From Bacteroidota bacterium (lineage in GTDB: Bacteria > Bacteroidota > Bacteroidia > Cytophagales > Cyclobacteriaceae), in NCBI GenBank assembly GCA_023431285.1, contig JAEYXN010000060.1, forward strand, positions 1 through 23,434: a stretch of DNA of 23,434 bases, written 5' to 3'. The notes under the pieces were generated by a model. The model saw only the letters and a program-made list of their open reading frames with translations. It did not search any database and was not told the DNA's origin. Position numbers and translations under genes: made by a program. Positions within the stretch are counted from its first letter, which is position 1; each line of letters begins with the position of its first letter. Positions 1-8,009 of this stretch are shown piece after piece.

Positions 1-2145
1 GATGTTTTCCTGGACGGTTCCTGTAACTACGTCGTGGCAGACTACACCTCACTGGCTGCAGGTTCAGACAATTGCGGACCTGTTGTGATCACGCAGTCTC
101 CCCTTCCGGGAACAACACTTACAGGAGCCGGGACAATCCATCCTGTCACCATTACCGCGACTGATGCCTCAGGAAATAGTAGTCAATGTACCTTCAACCT
201 CACACTCAAAGACGGGACACCTCCTGTCATAAATAATTGTCCCGCCAACATTACGGCATCCGTCACAGCAGGATGCTCTTATACAGTGGCAGATTTCACC
301 ACAGCCATTTCCGCTTCCGACAACTGCGACGCGAGTCTCACCATCACTCAATTTCCTTTAGCCGGAACAGTGCTCACTACAGTTGGAAGTCTTCATACTA
401 TTCAGCTGACTGCGACAGATGATGGAGGTAATTCCACTACATGCAGTTTCGTAATCACGATAGTGGATGATCTCGCTCCTGTCATTTCAGGCTGTCCCGG
501 TGACATTATTGTCGATGCCGACCCTTCACTCTGTGGAAAGACGGTGAGCTGGACCACCCCTTCTGTCACTGACCACTGCATTCCTGCCCTGACCAGCACC
601 CATGCATCCGGTTCTTTCTTTCCTGTGGGAGAAACAACAGTCACTTATAAAGCTGAGGATCCTTCCGGAAACATCACCTTATGCAATTTCAAGGTTACTG
701 TAAAAGACATCGAGGGACCGGATTTTGATCCGATAGACAACATTACCGTTTCTACCCTTCCGTCGGGTTGCGGTACCGTTGTGACATGGCCGTCACCGAC
801 AGCCCTCGATGAATGTGGTGTCCAGTCTATCGTGAGTGCCCCGGTATCCGGTAGTCAGTTTTTCCCAGGCCCGCCTTCTACAGTGATTCACACAGCAACC
901 GATATCCACGCGAATGTTTCGACCATCGCTGTCTTGGTTACGGTGGTTGATAACGTCCCACCGGTCATCCCGGCTATGAGTGACATTACAGTTTACAGTG
1001 ATCCTTCGGCTTGTGGCAAGAACGTTTCATGGACGTCACCCCTGGTCACAGACAATTGCGAAGTGTTATCCGTTACTTTCGATAAAGCTTCAGGCAGTTT
1101 CTTCCCTGTAGGAAGAACCACGGTACTCGTGACCGCGCAGGATGTCAATGGTAATTCATCCACAACAACTTTTGATGTGGTAGTGATAGACGACACAAAC
1201 CCAGTCATCGCTTCAATGTCTGATATCACCATAAATGTTTTGGCAGCATGCACTGCAACAGCAACATGGGTTGCCCCAGTGGTGACGGACAATTGCGGCG
1301 TCCAGAGCGTCACTTCAGATTTTGCTTCCGGTACCACATTCCCTGCAGGTACTACTAAAGTAACATACACCGCATTGGACGTTCATGGAAACAGTTCGAC
1401 CGCGTTCTTCAAGGTACACGTCGTTGATAATGCACCACCTGCCATCAATTGCCTGCCAGACATTGTAGTAAATGCCACTGACGGATGCGCCGCCATTGTC
1501 ACATGGAACCCTCCCGTTGTAACAGACTGTGGCGACGTCACACTTACTTCAGATCGCGTCCCCGGAACTTTGTTTTCCCCGGGGACCACCCGCGTTGTGT
1601 ATACAGCCACAGATGACTCCGGAAACTCATCAACCTGCGAGTTTAACGTGATCGTTAACGACAATACTGTTCCTGTCTTTGCAAATTGTTTACCCGACAT
1701 AGTCGTGAAGGCGCAATCCTGTACCCAAGTCGTCACCTGGACACCTCCGACAGTAACAGATAACTGTTCCGTTGTTTCTCTTTCTTCATCTCACAACCCT
1801 GGTTCTTCTTTCCCGATAGGAAATACAGTTGTTATCTATACAGCTGTAGATGCAACAGGAAATAGTTCAACATGCTCTTTCAACGTAGTCATCACAGACG
1901 AAGATGGACCTGTGTTTTCAAACTGCCCGGCTGATATGGAGGTTCTGGTTGCATCAGAAGGTGCTATAGAAGCAGACTGGTCATCGCCTGTCGCGTCCGT
2001 GGCTTGTGGCACGGTGAACGTGTCGGCGACACATCAGCCTGGTCAACGCTTCCCAGTTGGCACGACCGAAGTTGTTTATACTGCGACGGATGAAAAAGGT
2101 CGTACAGCAGAGTGCAGGTTCAGGGTGACAGTTTCCTATGTGGAA
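1..2145 (+). repeat. Tandem HYR-module array (nine modules, first partial)
   Basis: About 240-base modules follow one another without linkers and encode beta-sandwich HYR domains. The paired cysteines (one in the CP-x-DI or SxCG strand, one in the TDNC loop) are kept in some modules. In the modules around 960-1430 the first CP motif is replaced by AMSDI, and the last module has AEGAIEADW where a Cys would be expected. Modules are diverged at protein level, so this is an old amplification rather than recent DNA slippage. Confidence 0.85.
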
Positions 2146-2433
2146 ATCGAGTTCGACATACCTGATCTGGTCACACCAAATGGAGACGGACGAAATGATT
2201 TCTGGAACCTCGACAAAATAGAGCGCTTCGTCGACAACGAAGTTACTATTGTGGACCGATGGGGCGGCGTAGTGTTCCAGGGCAAAGGGTATAACAATAG
2301 TAACGTAGTGTGGGGCGGACAGAACAAGGCAGGTGGATCCGTGCCTACTGGAACATATTTCTATACCATTACGGTCAGGCTAGGCGATGTCATTATTAAA
2401 CGGAGCGGCTTCCTGGAGCTGGTAAGAAAATGA
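1..2433 (+). CDS. HYR-repeat surface protein with T9SS type B C-terminal sorting domain (5' partial)
   Basis: The frame is open from the first base, so the gene begins upstream; the GTG at 34 lies inside a repeat and is not a real start. The visible 810 residues hold the end of one and then eight complete HYR (hyalin repeat) modules of about 80 residues. Each carries variants of PPVI-x-x-CP-x-DI near its start, V-TDNC in the middle, and T-x-V-x-YTATD-x-x-GN-S near its end. The last ~95 residues have VTPNGDGRNDFW, DRWGGVVF and VPTGTYFYTITV, the hallmarks of the gliding-motility-associated C-terminal domain (type B T9SS sorting signal). From family knowledge, such proteins are exported by T9SS and kept on the cell surface or released, often as adhesins. 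The stop overlaps the next start (ATGA). Family call is sure; binding target unknown. Confidence 0.95.
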   Translation, partial: DVFLDGSCNYVVADYTSLAAGSDNCGPVVITQSPLPGTTLTGAGTIHPVTITATDASGNSSQCTFNLTLKDGTPPVINNCPANITASVTAGCSYTVADFTTAISASDNCDASLTITQFPLAGTVLTTVGSLHTIQLTATDDGGNSTTCSFVITIVDDLAPVISGCPGDIIVDADPSLCGKTVSWTTPSVTDHCIPALTSTHASGSFFPVGETTVTYKAEDPSGNITLCNFKVTVKDIEGPDFDPIDNITVSTLPSGCGTVVTWPSPTALDECGVQSIVSAPVSGSQFFPGPPSTVIHTATDIHANVSTIAVLVTVVDNVPPVIPAMSDITVYSDPSACGKNVSWTSPLVTDNCEVLSVTFDKASGSFFPVGRTTVLVTAQDVNGNSSTTTFDVVVIDDTNPVIASMSDITINVLAACTATATWVAPVVTDNCGVQSVTSDFASGTTFPAGTTKVTYTALDVHGNSSTAFFKVHVVDNAPPAINCLPDIVVNATDGCAAIVTWNPPVVTDCGDVTLTSDRVPGTLFSPGTTRVVYTATDDSGNSSTCEFNVIVNDNTVPVFANCLPDIVVKAQSCTQVVTWTPPTVTDNCSVVSLSSSHNPGSSFPIGNTVVIYTAVDATGNSSTCSFNVVITDEDGPVFSNCPADMEVLVASEGAIEADWSSPVASVACGTVNVSATHQPGQRFPVGTTEVVYTATDEKGRTAECRFRVTVSYVEIEFDIPDLVTPNGDGRNDFWNLDKIERFVDNEVTIVDRWGGVVFQGKGYNNSNVVWGGQNKAGGSVPTGTYFYTITVRLGDVIIKRSGFLELVRK

Positions 2434-3365
2434 TTAAGGCATTATCATATCGCTCCCTGATTATCGGAATCGTATTGTTGTTCTCAGTAGTTGTACCCCG
2501 TAAAGCGAGCTCACAGCAGAAAATGCAGTTCAGTCAATACATGTTCAACGGGATCGTCATCAATCCTGCCTACGCGGGTGTGGATGGCGCGCTGAGCTTA
2601 ACGGCTGTGCAACGTGAACAGTGGACAGGAATCAAGAATGCTCCTTCTACGCAGACGTTGTCGGCGCATTCGTTATTTAAAAAGAAGAAACTAGGTGTTG
2701 GCCTTACCCTGGTGAATGACAAGGTCGGAGTACACCGGAATCAAAGTATCCTGACCCAGTACGCGTTTCACCTGCCCCTCACTGAGCACGCAACGCTTTC
2801 ATTTGGTCTGCAGGGTGGAATTTTTCACCTGCGGTCAGACTATGCTTCCCTCAAAAGCGCCGACTCCGACTTCCTCATAAATGACCCGGTGCTCAGTAAA
2901 ACCTTCTTCGATGCAGGAACCGGTTTCTATTTCAGGAACCGACGATTCCACGCCGGGATCTCCGTACCCGAGATTATATCCAAAGACTTCGCTTTCAATG
3001 ATACACTCACGATCCAGTTGAGTAGAGTAAACCTGTTCCTGTTTTCAAAGTATAGCATCCCTGTCAGCGAATTCGTTGTGGTGGAGCCCGGCTTCTTGCT
3101 AAAACAACTCAAGGGCGTTCCTCTTTCATTTGATCTGAATATGAATATGATCTATCGGGAAGTTCTGGTGACGGGTGTATCCTATAGAAAATCTGAATCA
3201 ATAGACTTTCTATTGAAGATGCAGGTCTCGCGCCAGCTGCAACTGGGATATTCATATGATCATCCAATCGGGGTGCTTTCCCATGTGGCAAGAGGGTCAC
3301 ATGAACTGTGTGTGAATTTCGTGTTCAAGGAGTTTCGAAAGAAAGTAATTTCACCACGCAGATGA
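2430..3365 (+). CDS. PorP/SprF-family type IX secretion outer-membrane protein
   Basis: This 311-residue protein starts with a hydrophobic signal peptide (residues ~9-28, cleavage near KASSQ). It continues with QFSQYMFNGIVINPAYAG, the signature opening of the PorP/SprF family, and the rest looks like amphipathic beta strands of a ~14-stranded barrel. Known members sit in the outer membrane and are usually encoded next to a T9SS substrate with a type B C-terminal domain, helping export or anchor that partner. That is the arrangement here. Its ATG overlaps the stop of the HYR gene, and its own stop overlaps the next ATG, so translation is probably coupled. The specific partner is most likely the upstream HYR protein (inference from context). 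Confidence 0.93.
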   Translation: MIKALSYRSLIIGIVLLFSVVVPRKASSQQKMQFSQYMFNGIVINPAYAGVDGALSLTAVQREQWTGIKNAPSTQTLSAHSLFKKKKLGVGLTLVNDKVGVHRNQSILTQYAFHLPLTEHATLSFGLQGGIFHLRSDYASLKSADSDFLINDPVLSKTFFDAGTGFYFRNRRFHAGISVPEIISKDFAFNDTLTIQLSRVNLFLFSKYSIPVSEFVVVEPGFLLKQLKGVPLSFDLNMNMIYREVLVTGVSYRKSESIDFLLKMQVSRQLQLGYSYDHPIGVLSHVARGSHELCVNFVFKEFRKKVISPRR

Positions 3366-5005
3366 GGACGAAATTCAATATCATTCTCGTTGTAACCCTT
3401 TTGCTTTTCCTGAGCGGGACAAGTTATGCCCAGCATGAAACGGTGATTTCTCTTCTGCAAAGTGATAAACGTCTTGCGGACCAATACTTCAAGAAACAGG
3501 ATTATCGCAATGCGCTGGCTTTGTATGAAGATAGCTATCGCCGGAAATCAAAGGATACCGACACCAGGATCAAGATGGCGAGATGCCACTTTTATTTGAA
3601 GCAATACAATGAGGCGGTTGAACACTATGAGAAGGTGTCATCATCACCTTCGTATCTATCAAACAGAGATCTTTATTATTTCGCAGAGGCATACGCTTCT
3701 ACTGGCAAAGCACGGGATGCCGTGCGTATCCTGGGTTTCGTGACCGAACGTTCCCCGAATGACACAATAGCTGCCAACAAGATCTGGAGACTAAGCAACA
3801 TCCAATATCTCTATGAGGATTCAGTTCATTACGCGGTTCAACCACTTACACAGCTAAACACGACAGCCAGTGAGATCTTTGTTGGCGAAGCCGATGGCAG
3901 CATCTACTTTATTTCAGATCGACCTGAAGTAAGGCTGATTGAAACAATTGATGCATCCGGCTCAAACTTCTACAATATTTACGCAGCGGCGAAGCTGGCA
4001 GATTCTATCGGGGCTGGTGGAAGACGGTTCGGACGCCCATCGATATTATCGAGCGCATTTGAGACGAGAACGCATGCAGGTACGGCGTCCTTCTATAGCA
4101 AAGGGAAGAAGGTTGTTTATGCTTCCGCAGGTAACACGTCGCGCAAGAATGGTCACCGTACCTTGCAGTTGCGCTTCCTTGAGAAAACAAACAATGGGTG
4201 GCGGATCAGCGAAGAGTTTCCTTTCAACAGCGATGATTATTCCATCTCAGATCCCTCAATCTCAGGAGATGGAAAAGTCCTCTATTTTTCATCAGATATG
4301 CCCGGTGGAATAGGTGGTAAGGATATCTATCGTTGCTTAAAGATTGATGGAAAGTGGACAAAGCCGGAGAACATGCAGTTCATCAATTCACCTTTCGACG
4401 AGATTGCACCGTACAATCATCTTGGAAAGACTCTTTACTTTGCATCGAACGGTCATCCAGGAATGGGGGGATTTGACATCTTCAAGATCGACTATCGTTT
4501 GGACTACTGGAGCGAAGTATACAACCTTGGTTACCCTGTTAATAGTGTGGCCGATGACTTTGGTTTTGCTGTAGACTCAGTAGGCACTAATGGTTACCTT
4601 TCATCAAATCGGGCGAATGGCGGGCTCGACGATGACATGTATCATGTGATGATCAACGTCCAGAGCTACCCTATCACCATCGCAGGACTGGTTCGGATCA
4701 AGGATACCAGCCTGAGTGAGGGATCCGAAAGCGTACCATTCGCCAATGCGAAATTCCAGTTACTTGACAATGCACGAAATACAGTAGTATACGAATCGAT
4801 GACGAATGACATCGGAGCAGTGAATATTTCTATCCCATATTTCAGTAAGTTTAAGATTAGAATAATAGGACCCGATGATGAAGTGCACGTGGCGAGCTTT
4901 GACATTCCGAGAAACAGGAAGGTGGATGAGCGTTACGAAATAGTGTTAGTAAGAGACCTTTACAACTCACCGGCTCCCCTGGGCCCTCAAAACCAGATAC
5001 GATGA
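3362..5005 (+). CDS. TPR + PD40 beta-propeller periplasmic/envelope protein lacking an OmpA domain
   Basis: The ATG at 3362 was chosen because it directly precedes a signal peptide (NIILVVTLLLFLSGTSYAQ) and overlaps the upstream stop as ATGA; a longer frame from 3308 would put 18 polar residues before the signal. The 547-residue product has two TPR-like helical repeats (about residues 35-95, with YFKKQDYRNALALYE). A PD40/WD40-like propeller follows, with repeated motifs such as SISGDGKVLYFSSDMPGGIGG and KTLYFASNGHPGMGGFDIF. A C-terminal beta domain of about 110 residues closes the protein and resembles a carboxypeptidase-regulatory-like fold. Family relatives in Bacteroidota T9SS loci (PorE/SprE-like) usually end in an OmpA peptidoglycan-binding domain. 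None is seen here, so anchoring must differ. Confidence 0.85.
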   Translation: MRTKFNIILVVTLLLFLSGTSYAQHETVISLLQSDKRLADQYFKKQDYRNALALYEDSYRRKSKDTDTRIKMARCHFYLKQYNEAVEHYEKVSSSPSYLSNRDLYYFAEAYASTGKARDAVRILGFVTERSPNDTIAANKIWRLSNIQYLYEDSVHYAVQPLTQLNTTASEIFVGEADGSIYFISDRPEVRLIETIDASGSNFYNIYAAAKLADSIGAGGRRFGRPSILSSAFETRTHAGTASFYSKGKKVVYASAGNTSRKNGHRTLQLRFLEKTNNGWRISEEFPFNSDDYSISDPSISGDGKVLYFSSDMPGGIGGKDIYRCLKIDGKWTKPENMQFINSPFDEIAPYNHLGKTLYFASNGHPGMGGFDIFKIDYRLDYWSEVYNLGYPVNSVADDFGFAVDSVGTNGYLSSNRANGGLDDDMYHVMINVQSYPITIAGLVRIKDTSLSEGSESVPFANAKFQLLDNARNTVVYESMTNDIGAVNISIPYFSKFKIRIIGPDDEVHVASFDIPRNRKVDERYEIVLVRDLYNSPAPLGPQNQIR

Positions 5006-7059
5006 AGTGTTTTTATGAAAGGAAACGAACGGTGCTGACAGGCTTCCTTGTGTTTGCCACCTTGATGGTATGCAGCCTTGCCGGCGTGGCGCAGGAGAAA
5101 GTGACTGTCCAAATAAAGACTTTCACACAGCAACTTGAGCCCTTCCGTAACATCGAAGTTTCGATCAACGGCAAACCATTTGTGGATGTTGGCGCGAAAG
5201 GAGCAGCTATCACCAATCTCGACGCAGCTGATTTTCCCATCAGGTCAATTTCAATCAGGGATGAAAAGCTTGAGGCTGCTTCATGGTTATTTACGAAGGG
5301 AGTTGTCGAAATCATTGTACGCACTAAGAGCTATCAGGTATCGACGGTGTTGTTGCGTACCTCGAAGAATGAGCCCGTTGCCGGCAAGAAGGTAGTTTTC
5401 GAAGGAAAGAAAAGGCTCGAGGCTGTAGCTGACAACACAGGTAAAGTATCCCTCCCACTTGCACTGGATGAAAGTATTGCTTCTCATACACAGTTTTCAA
5501 TTGCGGGATATGATGTCAGGGAGATTCGTAACGAGAATAATCAACCTGTCCTTATCGTTGAACCTGTTGTTGTTGCTGCCGCTCCACCGCAAACAACGCC
5601 CACCGCTATCAAAAATGAGTTCTTTAGTAATTTCGATATGTCGAAGGTAGATTCAATTCAATCTTTGACGATGTTCTACGCGATTTTCAGAGACTACCAG
5701 ATCAATGACCTTAGCCCCGAGCTGCGTCGTCGTGTCGATCAGAAATTCAATCAGCTGATCCGTGCTCTCGAAGACTCAGTGCAGCGCTCCGAGCGGTCTT
5801 TCATTGGAAGGATCACAGATTCTACACTCGTAAAAGAAGACATTGTCAACCTGATCAAGCAGGCCCGCGAGGAAAGTGAAACACTCACGATACAGAGGGA
5901 GGCTTTTGACGAGAAGATCAATCTGATTACACGAAAGCTGGATGCTGGTATTTCAGGGATGGACGACAACACAAGAGCAGAGCTTCTCTCTGAACTGAGC
6001 TTACTTGAACAACTATTGATCGAAAATGAAAGCCGGTTCTTCAAGAATCAGACCGACTACAGGAGAATTATAAACACTATCAGGGAAAACTATTTCAACC
6101 TCACTGTTCTTGAAGACAGGCTTTCCGAGAGTGAAGCTCAACGCTTACTGGAGCAGCAGGTGTTTCGCCAACGTCTGATGTTAATTACTGCCCTGGTAAT
6201 CCTGTTTGGAGTATTAATTGTGCTGTTGGTATTTGCGCGAAAGAAACTTCAGCGCCAGACTGTCGAGCTCGCGCGCGCAAACACCGAAGTTAAACGAATC
6301 AATGAGACGCTGGAACAATTGGTATATCAACGTACGCGTTCTCTTGCCGAAGCTCATAAGGAGCTGGATACCTTTCTCTATCGCGCATCCCATGATATGC
6401 GTTCACCGGTGAGATCCGTAATCGGACTTTGTAACATCGCGGCAACAATGGTTGACGGCGAGCCCAGAGAGCTGATCGAACGCGTTGTGACGACCACGAT
6501 GGGAATGGATAAGTTGCTTAAGAAACTGAGTCTGATCAGTGAAATCAACGAACCGACAAACTATGACGCCATCAATGTATGTGAGGTCATTGAAGAGATT
6601 TATTCTGAGCTTTCTGTTACAGTAAAGACAAACACCCAATTCAATCTTAGTTGTGGTGGTGATATCACCATCAACTCTTACCGGAACCTGGTGTTCACCA
6701 TCTTGCAGAATGTAATTGAAAACGGCCTGGTCTTCGGAGCGATGAACAGCTCACGATTGCCGCGCCTGGACGTGAAAGTTGAACGATCGGGTGAAGGTGT
6801 TTCTATCGCAATCGAAGACAACGGACCTGGCTTCGACATATTCGTTAAGGAGCGCATATTCGATATGTTCTTTAAAGGAACTGAGAAGTCAACAGGTCAT
6901 GGGCTTGGATTGTATATCGTAAGCAAGGCAGTGGCAGCGTTATCGGGTACGATAGACGTTGAATCCGCGGAAGGTCACTACACACGGTTCACGTTATGGC
7001 TACCCGCCAATGCTGGAAAGGCGGATGCTTCTCTCCTGGAGAGGAAAGCTGTTGCTTAG
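5002..7059 (+). CDS. Membrane sensor histidine kinase, last gene of the T9SS surface operon
   Basis: The 685-residue protein has an N-terminal signal or anchor segment (~10-30). Its extracytoplasmic part (~31-390) has two beta-rich portions and then a long coiled coil (~230-390). One transmembrane helix follows (~392-411), then a cytoplasmic coiled coil and the kinase core. In the core, the HisKA motif FLYRASHDMRSPV gives phospho-acceptor His464, and the N box is QNVIENG (Asn574). The G1 box is DNGPGFD (606-612), the F box FDMFFKG, and the G2 box GHGLGL (632-637). All catalytic boxes are intact. The start overlaps the stop of the PD40 gene (ATGA). No response regulator is nearby, so the partner is elsewhere. 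The signal sensed is unknown; coupling to the surface module suggests envelope or T9SS sensing (inference). Confidence 0.95.
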   Translation: MKCFYERKRTVLTGFLVFATLMVCSLAGVAQEKVTVQIKTFTQQLEPFRNIEVSINGKPFVDVGAKGAAITNLDAADFPIRSISIRDEKLEAASWLFTKGVVEIIVRTKSYQVSTVLLRTSKNEPVAGKKVVFEGKKRLEAVADNTGKVSLPLALDESIASHTQFSIAGYDVREIRNENNQPVLIVEPVVVAAAPPQTTPTAIKNEFFSNFDMSKVDSIQSLTMFYAIFRDYQINDLSPELRRRVDQKFNQLIRALEDSVQRSERSFIGRITDSTLVKEDIVNLIKQAREESETLTIQREAFDEKINLITRKLDAGISGMDDNTRAELLSELSLLEQLLIENESRFFKNQTDYRRIINTIRENYFNLTVLEDRLSESEAQRLLEQQVFRQRLMLITALVILFGVLIVLLVFARKKLQRQTVELARANTEVKRINETLEQLVYQRTRSLAEAHKELDTFLYRASHDMRSPVRSVIGLCNIAATMVDGEPRELIERVVTTTMGMDKLLKKLSLISEINEPTNYDAINVCEVIEEIYSELSVTVKTNTQFNLSCGGDITINSYRNLVFTILQNVIENGLVFGAMNSSRLPRLDVKVERSGEGVSIAIEDNGPGFDIFVKERIFDMFFKGTEKSTGHGLGLYIVSKAVAALSGTIDVESAEGHYTRFTLWLPANAGKADASLLERKAVA

Positions 7060-7250
7060 TAGAAGCGTGGTCCCCTTAGTGATCAAAAGTACAACTACCC
7101 GGCCACGCGTTCTTATCAATAAGAGGGAGGTTCCGTGAACTCAAAAATGGGAGACATCAGTTTGGTCATGACCGTTCGATCGTAGCAAAGGATATTAAAG
7201 ACCTCCGTCGAAATGAGAGGGCCGGCTCACCCGAAGCTCGTGGATGAATT

Positions 7251-8003
7251 CTACTCCACCACCAGCTCACCAACATATTTTGCCTTGCCTTTCGCCCTTC
7301 TGTTTATAAGATAATGGTATATCTCTGTCCATCGTTTCCGGTCATCATCAGTACCACCCCCGTTCCTTTCTTCACCGCAGGTGACACAACCAGCTGTCGC
7401 CCTTCCGACATGGAGGTACCTGCTCAAGTCATCAGCACTTTGTTCTATCTTAAACCACACAGTTGCATAAGGACTCAGCTTTGTATAATTGTTGCCGCCC
7501 GCGTGCGGATGGTCTGGTAACAAGAGCTTGTACTTCCCTTTAGGTAAAGGATCAGACATAAAGGTCTTTACAGGAGTGCTGTTGCTTCCAAAAGTGAGCT
7601 CCTTTTTAGCAATGTTGTACGTTACGGTTCCAAGCTTGTCTTCGTATGAAACATTCTTGAACCTTGAAGCATCACCCTGCACTTTCACCGAGGCTTTCTT
7701 CCCTTCGTATGGCCAGTCAACGATTGTGAAATACTCACGACCTCCCTTGCGCGTGACATCCTTCACCCTGGTATATCGCGAGATCGAAAACGTTGCACCA
7801 GAGTCGGGCTTAACTTCAAGCCATGCATTTCCATCGTCAAGACCAAGGCTCTTAAAGACGTCCATCCCGTGGCTCAACCCACGCCTCAGGTCTCTGCGTA
7901 ATGATGTTGTCGTCGCCAGAACGGCAGACCTTCTTTTCCTGTTTGACTTCCGTTTTTCACGTACTTCCAAAAGCTGCTTTCCGAGTTCTAGTAGCCGGTT
8001 CAT
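7251..8003 (-). CDS. L,D-transpeptidase-like putative effector with shared N-terminal leader
   Basis: This 250-residue protein has no Sec signal. It opens with a basic leader (MNRLLELGKQLLEVREKRK) like those of the three genes upstream of it. The C-terminal half reads GKYKLLLPDHPHAGGNNY, then WFKIEQ, then RYLHVGRATAGCVTC, and ends with TEIYHYLINRR and YVGELVV. His198, Gly200, Gly205 and Cys206 resemble the catalytic His...Gly-Cys core of YkuD/DUF2778-type L,D-transpeptidases, with an unusually short His-to-Cys spacing of eight residues. Enzymes of that fold cut or cross-link peptidoglycan peptides, so a cell-wall-active toxin is plausible. It is the last gene of the eleven-gene operon, 6 bases after the previous one. 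Fold call is moderate; role as an effector is inferred from the leader and neighbours. Confidence 0.6.
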   Translation of the reverse strand: MNRLLELGKQLLEVREKRKSNRKRRSAVLATTTSLRRDLRRGLSHGMDVFKSLGLDDGNAWLEVKPDSGATFSISRYTRVKDVTRKGGREYFTIVDWPYEGKKASVKVQGDASRFKNVSYEDKLGTVTYNIAKKELTFGSNSTPVKTFMSDPLPKGKYKLLLPDHPHAGGNNYTKLSPYATVWFKIEQSADDLSRYLHVGRATAGCVTCGEERNGGGTDDDRKRWTEIYHYLINRRAKGKAKYVGELVVE

Positions 8004-8009
8004 ATTTTT

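Noticed and set aside
34..36. GTG as the start of the HYR protein
   Set aside because: The same frame is open to base 1 and encodes a HYR strand that matches later repeats, so the gene is cut by the window edge.
3308..3361. Longer start for the TPR/PD40 protein
   Set aside because: It would place 18 polar residues in front of a clear signal peptide; the ATG at 3362 overlaps the upstream stop like the other junctions of the operon.
7060..7250. Intrinsic terminator between the convergent operons
   Set aside because: I found no stable GC-rich stem followed by a T-run on either strand; only four-base arms such as GTTC...GAAC.
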